DNA of 42,276 nucleotides from Magnetococcales bacterium (GTDB lineage: Bacteria; Pseudomonadota; Magnetococcia; Magnetococcales; DC0425bin3): the NCBI GenBank assembly GCA_015229045.1, contig JADGCJ010000016.1, positions 1 through 42,276 of the forward strand. Reading direction: 5' to 3'. The notes below the pieces were generated by a model. That model ran no database searches, was not told where the DNA came from, and was given only the letters and a program-made list of their open reading frames with translations. Positions 11,701 through 20,983 of this stretch are shown here, one piece after another. The first letter of the stretch is position 1, and each line of letters begins with the position of its first letter. The translations under genes and the position numbers were made by a program.

Positions 11701-14243
11701 TGCTGCGACCAGTAACCGGGCGTGGCCATGGCGGGGGTGGCGCGTTGCCCGGTCAGGTTGGCGATCAGGGCCAGACGCGGCGGCGCCAGGGGGATGTCGG
11801 CAAGAATCCGTTCATAAGCCGCCAGTACGGGTTCGACGAGGGGCGAGTGGACCGCCCGGTCGCTCTTCAGCGCCTGGCTGGGAACCCCCTCCGCCTCGAA
11901 GGCCTTGCAAAGGGCCGCCACGGTCGCGCCATGACCGGAGAGGGTGCAATAGGCCGGACCATTGACAGCGGCGAGAGAGACCCTTTCGGCATGGGGCTGC
12001 ACGGCCTGCAAAAGACGCTCTTCGCTGGCCGCCACCAGGGCCATGCCGCCCTCCGCAGGCAGGGACTGGATCAACCGGCTGCGCTCGACGACGATGCGCA
12101 GGCCATCCTCCAGGGAGAACATGCCCGCCGTCCAGGCCGCCGCATACTCGCCGATGCTGTGCCCTAGCAGGGCGGTGGGTTCGATGCCCCAGGAGCGCCA
12201 CAGCGTGACCAGGGAACACCCCAGCGCAAAGATGGCCGGATGGGCATAGACCGGCTGCTGCAACAGCGCCTGATCCGCCGCCGAACCATACAACACCTCC
12301 AGCAGCGGGCGCTCCAGAAATGGCCGCAGAGTCCGGTCGCACCGCTGCATCATCTCGCGGAACAGGGGGTGGGTCTGGCAGAGCTGCCGCCCCATGCCCG
12401 CATATTGCGACCCCATGCCGGTGAACAGAAAGGCCACCTTGGGCGGCATGGGGTTCGGTTCGGCGATGCCGGGCAGAACTCCCGCCTGGGCGCGACCCCG
12501 CACAAAGCCCTTGTTGACTTGACCGGCAGCAAAGGCGCTCAGTTCGGCCTGCGGCGTTGGGACTGCCTCCTCGGCAGAGGGGGCGGTCGCGGCCACCAGG
12601 ACCATGCGCCAGCGAAAGGTGGTGCGACAGGTGGCCGCCGTGGCACAGAGATCCAACCATGACAGCCCAGGCTGTCCGTCCAGGTGGGCGGCATAACGGT
12701 CGGCCATGGCCAACAAGGCAGCCCTGCTTTTGGCCGACAGGGGGAGAATGGCCAGCGGCGGTAAAACAGGAGGAGCTGTCGTCGCTTCAGGCCGGGCGGG
12801 GTCGGAGGCTGGCACAGGGGCCTTTGCCGGAACAGGCGCCTCTTCAAGGATGGTATGCACATTGGTGCCACCAAAAGCAAACGAGCTGATCCCCGCCCGC
12901 CGGGGTTCCCCCCGCCGGGGCCAGGGGGTCAGGCGGGTGGGCACCGTGATGGGTGCCTGGTTCCAGTCAATGTGGGGCGAGGGGGTCACCCAATGCAGAT
13001 GTGGCGGAATGGCCTGGTTTTGCAGGGCCAGGATGGTCTTGATCAGGCTGGCCATGCCGGCAGCGGACTCCAGGTGGCCAAAATTGGTCTTCACCGAACC
13101 GATCAGCAGGGGGTGACTCGCCGCCCGGTCACGACCAAACACCTGCGCCAGGGCACCCACCTCGATGGGATCGCCCAGGGGGGTGCCGGTACCGTGGGTC
13201 TCGATGTAGTCGATCTGGCCGGGTTGCAGACTGCTGGCGGCCAGGGCCTGCCGGATCACCCGTTCCTGGGCAACGCCATTGGGCATGGTGAGACCGCCGC
13301 TGGCCCCGTCCTGGTTGATCGCCGAGCCGCGAATGACGGCGAGAATGGCATCGCCGTCGGCCAGGGCGTCCGACAGACGTTTCAGAACCAGGGCGCCACA
13401 CCCTTCGGCGCGGGCATAGCCGTCGGCGCGGGCATCGAAGGTTTTGCAGCGCCCGTCCGGGGCGAGCATATGCCCCTTGGCAAAGGTGACGCTGATCTCC
13501 GGAATCAGGATGCGATTGACCCCGGCCACCAGGCCCAGATTGCACTCCCGCTGGCGCAGGCTCTGGCAGGCGAGATGCGTCGCCACCAGGGAGGAGGAGC
13601 AGGCCGTGTCGACCGAAAGGCAGGGGCCGGTCACCCCGAGAAAAAAGGAGAGCCGCCCCGCCGCGACGCTCGACGCATTGCCGGTGACGAAATAGGCATC
13701 GATGGCCTCCGGCGTGCGCGCCTTGTGCAGGAGCAGGCCGTAGTCAATGTTGCTGCAAGCGACAAAGACCCCGGCGGATCGGCCGCGCAGGGACTCCAGC
13801 GGCAGGTTGGCGCGTTCGATGGCCTCCCAGGTCAGCTCCAGCAGGAGGCGCTGCTGGGGATCGAGGCTCTCGGCTTCGCGACGGGAAATTTCAAAAAACT
13901 GGGGATCGAAGAGGGTCGGATCGCCGATGAAACCGCCAAAACGGGTATTGATCCGGCCCGGAGCGTCCGGATCGGCATGGTGCCAGGCGGCGGCGTTCCA
14001 GCGATCCGGGGGGACTTCGCTGATGGCGTCGGTGCCGCTTTGCAGCAGATGCCAGAAGCGTTCCGGATCATCCGCCCCCCCCGGAAAACGGCAGCTCATG
14101 CCGACGATGGCGATGGGTTCGCTCCGGCTCTCTTCCATGGCCTTCAGTCGGGCACGCATCTCGCGCACGGCCAGCAACGCCTGCTTGGTCGGCGAAAGGG
14201 CGTCAGGCGCAGACCCGGATGGCTCTGCGGGCAACGCGGTCAT
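5796..14243 (-). CDS. Hybrid PKS-aminotransferase-NRPS, KS-AT-ACP-AMT-C-A-PCP
   Basis: This is a 2815-residue assembly-line enzyme. Its KS has Cys215 (DTACSSSL), His350 (ETHGTGT) and His390 (GHLESAAG). The AT has GHSIGE (Ser696), and the lack of Gln at the variable position suggests malonyl-CoA. The ACP is GADSL (Ser1100). A glutamate-1-semialdehyde-type PLP aminotransferase spans about 1290-1720 with Lys1547 in YGKILGGG. The C domain has NHILIDG (catalytic His1874, first His replaced by Asn). The A domain spans about 2230-2705 and the PCP is LGGHSL (Ser2758). KS-AT-ACP-AMT-C is the arrangement known from iturin/mycosubtilin and McyE-type synthases, where AMT turns a beta-ketoacyl-ACP into a beta-aminoacyl-ACP. 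The A pocket reads D-F-E-G-Q-G-G-I-T, which I cannot assign. The N-terminus ([14 protein letters not shown]) and the acidic C-tail (EEREEFVF) look like docking elements. A degraded genomic repeat lies in frame at residues 963-992. The ATG overlaps the PKS stop as ATGA. Confidence 0.96.
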   Translation of the reverse strand: MTALPAEPSGSAPDALSPTKQALLAVREMRARLKAMEESRSEPIAIVGMSCRFPGGADDPERFWHLLQSGTDAISEVPPDRWNAAAWHHADPDAPGRINTRFGGFIGDPTLFDPQFFEISRREAESLDPQQRLLLELTWEAIERANLPLESLRGRSAGVFVACSNIDYGLLLHKARTPEAIDAYFVTGNASSVAAGRLSFFLGVTGPCLSVDTACSSSLVATHLACQSLRQRECNLGLVAGVNRILIPEISVTFAKGHMLAPDGRCKTFDARADGYARAEGCGALVLKRLSDALADGDAILAVIRGSAINQDGASGGLTMPNGVAQERVIRQALAASSLQPGQIDYIETHGTGTPLGDPIEVGALAQVFGRDRAASHPLLIGSVKTNFGHLESAAGMASLIKTILALQNQAIPPHLHWVTPSPHIDWNQAPITVPTRLTPWPRRGEPRRAGISSFAFGGTNVHTILEEAPVPAKAPVPASDPARPEATTAPPVLPPLAILPLSAKSRAALLAMADRYAAHLDGQPGLSWLDLCATAATCRTTFRWRMVLVAATAPSAEEAVPTPQAELSAFAAGQVNKGFVRGRAQAGVLPGIAEPNPMPPKVAFLFTGMGSQYAGMGRQLCQTHPLFREMMQRCDRTLRPFLERPLLEVLYGSAADQALLQQPVYAHPAIFALGCSLVTLWRSWGIEPTALLGHSIGEYAAAWTAGMFSLEDGLRIVVERSRLIQSLPAEGGMALVAASEERLLQAVQPHAERVSLAAVNGPAYCTLSGHGATVAALCKAFEAEGVPSQALKSDRAVHSPLVEPVLAAYERILADIPLAPPRLALIANLTGQRATPAMATPGYWSQQMRQPVRFAAGLATARELGCTAFVEMGSQPVLTGLGQMAYMDEDPALLWLSSLKEGQSDWSMVLRALGTLYIHGATVNWSAFYGPYPHQRVALPTYPFQRSPCWYTEVASHGQRPGENGVQGAGDRTGPGQSLGGVWGAAPITFMDGGSLPPPSASSESQPSVLQLSAVPGRAQRCAAPLAPTTTAIREPPQAASSLPPPAAAPESANMTPPPQVAPRHRVFELLQRKIAHQLRAQPEEVTAHTPFLELGADSLMLMEILQYIDRQFGVRIAIRRIFEDLATPAAVADLIAQQLPPDWSDAPPPESTIAGQEAPATLAAPPPTASAATVQPAAALQAALGSGAVAGSAVEQVVMRQLELMAQQLELLRGGSTLAEQVARTAARVTPTPPPPPKGETAVVASGRGSHFASFHDMEARALTPSQKSYLDDFIVRYVRRTQASRRRAEEDRSSWADVRSLMGMRPETKALTYSIVSERAQGSRFVDLDGNSYVDLANGFGVHLFGHGAPFLVEAMQKQLALGIHLGPQSSLSGEVARLICELTGMERVAYCCTGTETVMSAIRLARAATGRTKIAMFSGSYHGHSDGVLVMAGLVDGETCTVPMMPGVPPGPASETLILNYDKPDALETIRAHADSLAAVLVEAVPSRQPNLQPRAFLQQLRALTSELDIPLIFDEMITGFRIGAGGAQAWFGVQADLAAYGKILGGGLPMGVVAGKARFIDQVDGGRWNFDDPGSFPQVETTVAGAGTFRRHPLSLAAALAVLQHLKQEGPALYERLDQRAADLEETLHEFFKAKNVPVRLARFGSLFRFVQSGNFSYTYQPLEMDLLHFGLIDKGIYLWEGRTCFISTAHTDADMELVVAAVKTTIEELLAAGYFPGSQGGTTPPSSDTPAHEHSFPLSPAQLQLWTLDQIGPEAALTNLSFTNLQLRGRLQPELLRAAVRQVVARHEALRTTIDPRGEHQTVLPEVEFTLPLIDISQLDAAARQVELTQWLEREAATPVPLSQAPVLRLSVLRLEPELHRLVIAANHILIDGLSLVTLLREMFTLYAAAVRGTSVVLDPPLSFRDYLAWRQTYDQSAAMQSHEAYWLARFAGEIPVLELPWDRPPPAFSNYQAARAVLRLEGDLYKALKKTSTRLNSTLFMVLLAAYQLFLHRLSGQDELVVGILVLGRPPDTQAPLIGYCSHILPIVSQMQGDPSFVAFLQGVKQSLLSAMEHQNYPYARLIDHLNTRKNKMRSPLVITTFNMDHPIELAAELGLQAAWFPQPIHSLDNALSLNVTDIGGELVIEFDYSTELFASATMERWTGHFHTLLTAIVHASQADAAPASVRSLPLLTQAERRQLLETWNQPPPAPLSEQHGEVVACLHHGFERRAGQRPEAVALILDDQSLTYGQLNAKANRLARHLRGLGIGPESLVGICVARSLDMIVGLLGILKAGGAYVPLDAEQPKQRLAFLLEDAKPRVLLTQRSLLAALPEALPPVVLLDTDWPEIQQQSDANLDSGVREENTAYVIYTSGSTGQPKGVVVEHHAVVRHCLDFGNLLQVTPNDRVLQFNALHFDFSVEDIFIPLVTGAALVLRGPEIWTPVEFNRQVQRHGITVVGLPPSYFQQLVQAWSKKPTEIPQDTLRLIQVGGEAFPVNVLDAYFQTPLRSVQLWNGYGPTEAVITSTAYLVAPGFTGTAIPIGRPLGRRTAYILDPHGQPLPIGVPGELHLGGSELARGYLNRPDLTRDKFIPDPFSQRSTARLYKTGDRARYRPDGEIEFLGRLDTQVKVRGFRIELGEIESNLMRHPDLAEAVVQPHTTAGGETLLVACLVARQRPAPAAQTLRDFLRERLPEYMIPGHFVLLGALPVTSNGKVDRRALPVPDLGEENAADAHMAPRTPTERLLADIWSQLLARPEVGIQHNFFDLGGHSLLAIQAISQIRDRLGLELPVRLFFQYPTIAGLAERIDATPGRVAVDHPGEEREEFVF
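5808..5815 (-). promoter_or_regulatory. Shine-Dalgarno site supporting a TTG start of the NRPS gene
   Basis: On the minus strand GAGAGGAG ends 8 nt before a TTG at 5799-5797. That TTG overlaps the TGA stop (5798-5796) of the upstream hybrid gene in a TTGA arrangement. No ATG in this frame precedes the docking domain, and the sequence read from TTG immediately gives a complete TubC-type docking domain. TTG is therefore the most likely start, with translational coupling to the upstream gene. Confidence 0.7.
11269..11356. repeat. Dispersed hairpin repeat, copy A, embedded in frame in the PKS/NRPS gene
   Basis: The plus strand reads ATGAATGTTATTGGGGCTGCG, then CCCAAACCCC, and ends CCCCCTGGACCCCATTTT. 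It aligns with the intergenic copy at 36082-36172 along almost its whole length. The first hairpin (GGGGC-TGC-GCCCC, 11281-11293) is intact, while the second and third palindromes have mismatches. Read on the coding strand it yields NGVQGAG, then GQS, then GVWGAAPI, matching NGVQGAG/GQS/GVWGEAPI from the same frame of the intergenic copy. It sits in a low-complexity linker between the AT and ACP domains and does not break the reading frame. Confidence 0.85.
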
Positions 14244-17200
14244 GACGCACCCGGCTCCCGGACCGCCTGTTCAATATCCTGCATCAACTCCTTCAGGAGC
14301 TGCGCTTCCGCCTCCTCCTCGGAGAGTTCCTTCACGCCGTGATCCGCCTTGGGAACAGCTGCCGCCGGGGTTCCCTGCCCCGGGCCAGCCGTCTGGGAAG
14401 ACTCGGCAAACAGGGTGGTCATCAGGAAACCGGCCAGGGCATCGATGGTCGGATAGTTGAACACCAGGGAGGACCCCAGGGAGATTCCCACCTCGGCTTC
14501 CAGATTGTTTTTCAGCTCGACGGCGGTCAGGGAGTTGATGCCCAGATCGAACAACTGCACATTGGGCAGGACGCGATCGACGTTGGGAATGCTCAACACC
14601 TTGGCCACCAGCCCGCGAATGTGATCCACCAGCAGCGTCAGACGCAAAGCCTCCGGCGCACCCTCCAACTGTTGAACCAGTTCGGAGGCCGCCTGCGCGG
14701 AGCGGCCCTTTTCGGCAGAGATCAGCGGGCTGTAGCGCGGAATGCGGGTGACCAGAGGATTGGTCTCGGCAAAGGCGTCCCAATCCATGTGGACCACACC
14801 CAGTTGCGGCGGGTTCCAGCGTACCACCCGGGCAAAGGCCGCCATCGCCTGGGCAAGACCGATGCTGTGGATGCCGCTGCGTTGCAGACGCTGCTCCACC
14901 TCCTTGTCCCGGGCCGCCATGCCCACTTCGCCCAAGGCTCCCCAGTTGATGCTGGTGGCAGGCAACCCCTCCGCCCGACGCGCATGGGCCAGGGCATCGA
15001 GGAAGGCGTTGGCGGCGACATAGTTCCCCTGGCCGGCATTGCCGATCAGGGAGGAGACCGAGGAGAAGAGGGTGAAAAAGTCGAGCGCCAGGGAGCGCGT
15101 CGCCTGGTGCAAATGCCAGGCACCCAGGGCCTTGGGTTCCATCACCCGGGCCATGCGCGCCCGATCCAGATCCATGAGGAGTCCATCATCCAATACGGCA
15201 GCCGCATGCACCACCCCGCGCAGGGGGGGCAGGGTGCGACCGATGGTATCGATCAGGCCGACCACCTGATCGGCCCGGGTGACATCCATGGCCACAGCCA
15301 GAACCTGTGTGCCAGCGGCTTCCAGTTTGGCGACGGCCTGTTTGGCCTCCGCCGAGGCCGCCCCCTGCCGTCCGGTGAGGACCAGGTGTTTGACCCCCTG
15401 GCGCCCCATCCAGGCGGCCAGCTCCAGACCAAAGCTGCCAAAACCGCCCGTGATCAGATAGGTGCCCTCCTTTTGGAACAGCGGCGACTCCTGACGCTCC
15501 GGCAGAATGGCCGTCGCCTCGACGTTGCGCATCTCCAGGACCACCTTGCCCAGGGGGTTGACCTGCACCTGGTCAAAGGCGGCGACGGCCTGCTGCGCCG
15601 GAAACACCTGGGCAGGAATTGGTTGGAGAGTACCGGCCTGCAACTGCCCGGACAGCTCCTGCAAGAGACGGGGCATGATCTGTCGCTGCCTGAGCAGGCC
15701 ATCCAGATCGACGGCGATGAGGGTGAGGTTGCGCTGCAGACCGGCGAGGCTCCAGGAGCCATCCGAGCCATCCTGGCGGGTCGGGTCGGTGTTGATCTCG
15801 ACAAAGCGGCCCAGGGGAGCCAGGGCCGCGAGGCTCTGGCGGCCGGACTCCTCGCCCAGGGCGTTCAAGATCACATCCACCCCCTGACCGGCGGTGGCGG
15901 CGAGAATCTCCCGGGTCAGGGTCGGAGGAGAACCCTCCAGCACATGACGCAGACCCATTGCCTGGAGGGCATGGCGTTTTTCCGGCGTATCGGCGGTGAC
16001 GAACAGCTCCGCACCCCGACTCTGCGCCAGTTGGATGGCGGCCAAGCCGATGTCACTGTGGGCGGCATGGATCAACAGCCGCTCCCCGGCTTGCAGGGCG
16101 GCGCGTTGCAGGCCATGGTGGGCCGCGAGAAACGCCAGCGGCAATACCCCACCGACCACCTCCCCGGAACAGGCCGGTCTGGGCAGACTCCAGAGGGCAT
16201 CCACGGGCAGTGTGACATGGGAGCGGCAACCACCCGGCACGATGGCCAGAACAGCCTCCCCTACGGTCAGGGCAGAGACATCGGCTCCGGTGCGTACCAC
16301 CACCCCGGCGATCTCCATGCCGATGCCGATGCCAAAAAAGCTCTTTCCGGGGGTCGGATCGAGGTCCATTTGTGTCATGCGCACCAGGTCGGCTCTGCCA
16401 ATACCCGCCGCATGCACCTCGATCTCCACCTCACCCGGTCCGGGAGGGCGTCGTTCACAAGCGCGCAGATGCAGGGAAGTCACGCTGCCGGGTTTGCCCA
16501 ACTCCAGGACAAAGGGTGATCCGGCGGCAACGACAGCCGTCCGGGCGGCGACCTGCTCGTCCAGGGTTGCGGCCTCCACCCGCAGCAGACGGCTCACCAG
16601 GCGCTGACCGGCGCGCCAGGCCACTTCGCTGTCGGCAGGATCGGCCAACACCTCGCGGGCGAGAAAGGCCAGGGAGGACAACGGATCGGCGGGATCGATA
16701 TCCAGCACCGTGCAGCGCAGATTGGACTGCTCGCTGACACAGACACGGGCCAGGCCAACCAGCGGCGCCAGGTCGAGAGAAGAGATTTTTTCCCCTTCCA
16801 GGACAGGCTGGGCGCCCCGTGTCACCAAAAAGAGACGCGGCGGCTGCCGGGAGGCTCTCTCCCCCTCTTTGACCAGGGTCTGGATCAACTCCAGAAGATC
16901 GGCGACGCGCCTGCTGCCAACCGGGTCATCACCAGGCGCCGGGGCATCCAACCCCCAGAGCGAGACCACGCTGCGACACGCACCCACCGCTGCCAGAACC
17001 TGCCCAAGCATGGCGGGCTGCTGACGATCGAGCTGAAAATGATCGCCAGCCACCTGCCGAAAATCCGCGCCAGAGGTGACCTGGATCAGGCGTCCAGCCC
17101 CGGCGGCGGCAAGCTGTTGGATCACCCCCTGCCCCATGCCGCCCGCGTCCAGCAACACGACGATGGGCAGGTTGTCACCCGCGCTCTCTGTTGTCGCCGG

Positions 17201-20200
17201 GGCAGGCAGCTCCTCTTTTTCCCACGCCGGTCGATAGAGCCAGCCATTAGAGGCCAGGGTGTCGGTTTCGCTCTGGCTGGTCGGCACCGCCTTGCAGCGC
17301 AATTTTTCCAGCTCCACATACACTTGGCCCTGATCGTCGCACAGGGTCAGGTCGCACTCGATGAAGCGGGCATTGCGGGCGGTGACCTGAATATGGCCCC
17401 AGAAGGGGGTCGGCGGCGTGGCGTAAAAGCGCAACCGTTGAATGCCCACCGGCAGATAGAGCCCCTCTTCGGCTTTCATCACGACCAACAGGCCCTGAAA
17501 ACAGGCATCGAGCAGGGTCGGATGCAAGCGACAGGCATGATCGGCGGCACGCCACTCCGGGTGGGCGTCTATCTGGAGCAGAACCGCATCCGCGCCCCGC
17601 CACAGTTGCCGGACACCGCGAAACCATGGCCCATAATGCAACCCGGTGGCATCGAGCTGAGCATAGACCTGCGCCACGTCCATCGCCTCCGGGCAGAGGC
17701 GGCGCAGGGTGGCCAACTCCAGGCGGGGGGTGTCGTGCGCGGTTTCGGCGACGATCGTACCGGAGGCATGCAACGACCAGTGGTCAGGTTGATCCGGTCG
17801 CTGGGTGTGGGCGGTAAACCGCCTGCTTTTGGCATCATAGGCCATGTGCAGCGTGGGAACCGCGCCGCTGCCCAACATCATGGCCTGATGAAACTGGAGA
17901 TTTTCCAACAGACACGGCCCCTCTCCGGCCAGCGCCCGCTGCATTGCCAAACCGATCTCGACATAACCGGCTCCGGGGAACACCACCGCGTGTTCCACCT
18001 GGTGATCGTTCAGATAGGGGAGTGCCTCGGTACTCAAATGGCTCTCCCAGGCGGGATGGGGCGTATCGAGCCGCTGCCCCAGGAGGGCGTGATCGACGCG
18101 GTAGAGGCGGTCGTCCAGGGCAGCCTCGGTTTCCGGCCAATAGGTATCGCGCTGCCAGGGGTAGCTGGGCAGCTGCACATGGCGCTCGGCGCGGGGCGGG
18201 TGGAGTCGTTGCCAGTCGATCGGATAGCCTGCCGTGTAAAACCTGCCCAACGCCTCCAGCATGGTCGCCCGTTCCGGTTTGGAACGATTCAACGAAAAAA
18301 GGGTCTCGCCCACCGCACCATGCTGCCGCAGACACTCCTGGATGGAGGTGGCCAGCACCGGATGCGGTCCCACCTCCAGAAAGAGGGCAAAACCATCCTG
18401 GATGACCTGATCCATGGCGGCGGCAAACAGGACCGGGTCACGAATGTTGCGCACCCAGTAATCAGGCCCCAACTCGGCCCCCCGGACCTGGAGGCCGGTG
18501 ACCGTCGAATAGAGGGGTGTGATCGGCACACGCGGCTGGATCGGGCGCAACACCTCGCGGAACTCCTCCTTGATCCGATCCATCACCTGGCTGTGATAGG
18601 GTATTTCGACGCGCAAAAAGCGGTTGAACACACCCCGCGCCTCCAGCTGTTTGGCAATGGCGGCCAGGGCCGTGGCATCGCCGGAGAGATTGGTCGAGCT
18701 GGGACTGTTGATGGCGCCGATGACCACCTTGCCCGCGTGGTCGGCGAGGATCTCCGGGCACTCTTCCGGGGTGAGGCCCACCGCCAGCATGGTGCCGGCC
18801 CCGACCAGGGTCTGTTGCAGCCGACTGCGGTGATAGCTGACAAAGATGGCATCTTCCAGGCTCAAGGCGCCCGACACATAGGCTGCCGCCACCTCGCCAA
18901 CGCTGTGCCCGACAAAAGCCGCCGGTTCCACACCCCAGGAGCGCCACAAAGCCACCAGGCCCACCTGCACGACCAGATTGCCTGGCTGGGCAAAACGGGT
19001 CTCGGTGATGCGCGATTCGGCCTCGGGGCGGGTCATCTCCGTCAGGATCGACCAACCGGCGATGCGCTGCAACCCGGCATCGCACGCCTCCGCCGCCTGG
19101 CGAAACACCGGCTCTTCGGCAAGCAGTTGACGACCCATCGCCCACCACTGCGGTCCCATGCCGGTGAGGACAAAGAGGGGGCGCCTGGCCTGTTCATCGC
19201 TGAGGATACGCTTGGGCGGCGGCAGGGCACCGGGCGCGGTGATCTCGCGCAGCTTGTCGGCCAGCGCCGCCGTCGAACCGGCAATCAGGGCACGCCGTTT
19301 GTCAAGATGGGTGCGGCGCAAACTGGCAGCCCGGGCCAACCGGGACAGGGACGGGGGATTGGGCGCAGTGACCAGGTCCAACCAGCGCCGGGCCAGGGCG
19401 TTCAGGCCAGGCTCGCAGCGCGCCGACAGGGGAAACATGAACTCCCGCTCCCCGGATGGCACATCGGCGGCGGCCTGACTGACCGGAGCGTCGGACAAAA
19501 GGGCGTGGGCATTGGTGCCGCCATAACCAAAGGAGTTGACGCCGACAAAGGCCGCTCCCTCTCCCGCTGGCATGGGTTGCAGGGTGCGCGACACCCGCAG
19601 GCGCAGCTCTTCGAAGGGAATGTTGGGGTTGAGCGTCTCCAGGTTGGCCTGGGGCGGAATCTGCCCGTGATGCAGACACAACACTGCCTTGATCACCCCG
19701 GCCACGCCCGCTGCCGCCTCCAGGTGACCGATGCTCGACTTGACGGAACCGATGATGCAGGGTTGGTCCACCGGACGTCCGGCACCATAGGAAGCCCCCA
19801 GGGCCTTGCATTCGGTAGGATCGCCCAGCGCCGTGCCGGTGCCGTGCGCCTCCACGTAACGAACGCGCCGGGGATCGATGCCCACCTCGGAGCAGACCTT
19901 TTGCACCAGGGCCAGTTGGGCATCGGCGTTCGGCACGGTGATGCCATTGGTATGGCCATCCTGGTTGGCGCCGGTGTTGTGGACCAGGGCGTAGATCCGG
20001 TCGTGATCGCGTTGAGCAGCGGCGAGCGGTTTGAGGATGACGATGCCAGCCCCTTCGCCGCGACCATAGCCATCGCCACGGGCATCGAAGCTCTTGCAGC
20101 GGCCATCCTGGGCGAGAAACTGCCCCTTGTTCAAGGCGATGGAGTACTCCGGGCGCACGATGAGATTGACCCCTCCGGTCACCGCCAGAGAACACTCCCC

Positions 20201-20851
20201 ATGCCACACCGCCTGACACGCCTGATGAAAGCTGACCAGCGATGACGAACAGGCCGTATCCATGGCGATGCTCGGCCCGAGAAAATTAAAGGCATGCGAG
20301 ATGCGATTGGCCAGCATGGCCAGGTTGACGCCAATGGCCGAACTGGAGTTGAGGAGAGTGCGGTTCAACGGACTCAGAATGGTCGCCGTAAAGTCCAGCA
20401 TGAAGCCGCCGATATAGACGCCTGTCGGGGAACCGTTCAGACGTTCCATGTCCTGGCCGGCATCTTCCATCGCCTCCCAGACCACCTCCAGCAACAACCT
20501 TTGCTGGGGATCCATGTTCTGGGCATCACGCGGGGAGATGCCAAAAAACAGAGGGTCGAAGCCATCGATGGGTTCCTGGAGAAATCCGCCCCGGCGAACG
20601 GCCATCTTGCCGGGTTGGGCGGGATCCTTGTCATAGAAGCGTCGCAGGCTCCAGCGTTCCGGGGGGACTTCAACCACACCATCGCGACCCTGGGCCAGCA
20701 TCTCCCAGTAGGCTGCCGGGCTGGTCGCGCCTCCCGGAAAACGACACCCCAGGCCAATGACGGCCAGAGGTTCCCGGTGCAACTGGCGGGGGTGTTCAGA
20801 GCAAGAAAAGGCGTCACCAAGTCTCAACAAGCCATCTCTGTTGTCAGTCAT
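14240..20851 (-). CDS. Type I polyketide synthase module, KS-AT-DH-ER-KR-ACP
   Basis: This 2203-residue single-module PKS should add one C2 unit and process it reductively. Its KS has Cys201 (DTACSSSL), His336 (EAHGTGT) and His376 (GHLEAAAG). The AT has GHSVGE (Ser650), malonyl-like by that motif, although IPYHS replaces the usual HAFH. The DH has His950 and Asp1115 (LLDACFQ), but the Gly of HxxxGxxxxP is His954. A structural pseudo-KR spans about 1190-1450. The ER spans about 1465-1770 with atypical motifs. The KR (GGFGSFG, Tyr1944) carries the LDD signature of B-type ketoreductases. The ACP has GINSL (Ser2107). The C-terminal LSEEEAEAQLLKELM segment is a typical PKS docking helix that should pair with the next enzyme. 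The ATG at 20851 has GAGGGG upstream. There is no loading domain, so the starter must come in trans, for example as an acyl-ACP. Confidence 0.95.
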   Translation of the reverse strand: MTDNRDGLLRLGDAFSCSEHPRQLHREPLAVIGLGCRFPGGATSPAAYWEMLAQGRDGVVEVPPERWSLRRFYDKDPAQPGKMAVRRGGFLQEPIDGFDPLFFGISPRDAQNMDPQQRLLLEVVWEAMEDAGQDMERLNGSPTGVYIGGFMLDFTATILSPLNRTLLNSSSAIGVNLAMLANRISHAFNFLGPSIAMDTACSSSLVSFHQACQAVWHGECSLAVTGGVNLIVRPEYSIALNKGQFLAQDGRCKSFDARGDGYGRGEGAGIVILKPLAAAQRDHDRIYALVHNTGANQDGHTNGITVPNADAQLALVQKVCSEVGIDPRRVRYVEAHGTGTALGDPTECKALGASYGAGRPVDQPCIIGSVKSSIGHLEAAAGVAGVIKAVLCLHHGQIPPQANLETLNPNIPFEELRLRVSRTLQPMPAGEGAAFVGVNSFGYGGTNAHALLSDAPVSQAAADVPSGEREFMFPLSARCEPGLNALARRWLDLVTAPNPPSLSRLARAASLRRTHLDKRRALIAGSTAALADKLREITAPGALPPPKRILSDEQARRPLFVLTGMGPQWWAMGRQLLAEEPVFRQAAEACDAGLQRIAGWSILTEMTRPEAESRITETRFAQPGNLVVQVGLVALWRSWGVEPAAFVGHSVGEVAAAYVSGALSLEDAIFVSYHRSRLQQTLVGAGTMLAVGLTPEECPEILADHAGKVVIGAINSPSSTNLSGDATALAAIAKQLEARGVFNRFLRVEIPYHSQVMDRIKEEFREVLRPIQPRVPITPLYSTVTGLQVRGAELGPDYWVRNIRDPVLFAAAMDQVIQDGFALFLEVGPHPVLATSIQECLRQHGAVGETLFSLNRSKPERATMLEALGRFYTAGYPIDWQRLHPPRAERHVQLPSYPWQRDTYWPETEAALDDRLYRVDHALLGQRLDTPHPAWESHLSTEALPYLNDHQVEHAVVFPGAGYVEIGLAMQRALAGEGPCLLENLQFHQAMMLGSGAVPTLHMAYDAKSRRFTAHTQRPDQPDHWSLHASGTIVAETAHDTPRLELATLRRLCPEAMDVAQVYAQLDATGLHYGPWFRGVRQLWRGADAVLLQIDAHPEWRAADHACRLHPTLLDACFQGLLVVMKAEEGLYLPVGIQRLRFYATPPTPFWGHIQVTARNARFIECDLTLCDDQGQVYVELEKLRCKAVPTSQSETDTLASNGWLYRPAWEKEELPAPATTESAGDNLPIVVLLDAGGMGQGVIQQLAAAGAGRLIQVTSGADFRQVAGDHFQLDRQQPAMLGQVLAAVGACRSVVSLWGLDAPAPGDDPVGSRRVADLLELIQTLVKEGERASRQPPRLFLVTRGAQPVLEGEKISSLDLAPLVGLARVCVSEQSNLRCTVLDIDPADPLSSLAFLAREVLADPADSEVAWRAGQRLVSRLLRVEAATLDEQVAARTAVVAAGSPFVLELGKPGSVTSLHLRACERRPPGPGEVEIEVHAAGIGRADLVRMTQMDLDPTPGKSFFGIGIGMEIAGVVVRTGADVSALTVGEAVLAIVPGGCRSHVTLPVDALWSLPRPACSGEVVGGVLPLAFLAAHHGLQRAALQAGERLLIHAAHSDIGLAAIQLAQSRGAELFVTADTPEKRHALQAMGLRHVLEGSPPTLTREILAATAGQGVDVILNALGEESGRQSLAALAPLGRFVEINTDPTRQDGSDGSWSLAGLQRNLTLIAVDLDGLLRQRQIMPRLLQELSGQLQAGTLQPIPAQVFPAQQAVAAFDQVQVNPLGKVVLEMRNVEATAILPERQESPLFQKEGTYLITGGFGSFGLELAAWMGRQGVKHLVLTGRQGAASAEAKQAVAKLEAAGTQVLAVAMDVTRADQVVGLIDTIGRTLPPLRGVVHAAAVLDDGLLMDLDRARMARVMEPKALGAWHLHQATRSLALDFFTLFSSVSSLIGNAGQGNYVAANAFLDALAHARRAEGLPATSINWGALGEVGMAARDKEVEQRLQRSGIHSIGLAQAMAAFARVVRWNPPQLGVVHMDWDAFAETNPLVTRIPRYSPLISAEKGRSAQAASELVQQLEGAPEALRLTLLVDHIRGLVAKVLSIPNVDRVLPNVQLFDLGINSLTAVELKNNLEAEVGISLGSSLVFNYPTIDALAGFLMTTLFAESSQTAGPGQGTPAAAVPKADHGVKELSEEEAEAQLLKELMQDIEQAVREPGAS

Positions 20852-20860
20852 CGCTACCCC

Positions 20861-20965
20861 TCACACGACCAGAGCCGGTACACCACAGAAAGAGAGAGTG
20901 ATCAAACCAAAAAAGCGGATGGTTTCCAATCCCGTGCGCCCGGCATTCTGTCTAATTTTTCTCAT
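20861..20965 (-). CDS. Possible 34-residue hydrophobic peptide in the HlyD-PKS gap
   Basis: A short frame opens with ATG at 20965 and ends with TGA at 20863-20861, immediately before the PKS ribosome site. The N-terminus is basic (MRKIRQNAGR) and the C-terminal half is hydrophobic (FFGLITLSFCGVPALVV), like a small membrane peptide or leader. The ribosome site is weak. The frame could be chance in a 132-bp gap, or could couple translation into the PKS gene. I do not recognise a family. Confidence 0.2.
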   Translation of the reverse strand: MRKIRQNAGRTGLETIRFFGLITLSFCGVPALVV

Positions 20966-20983
20966 ATTGTCCAGAAATTCCAC

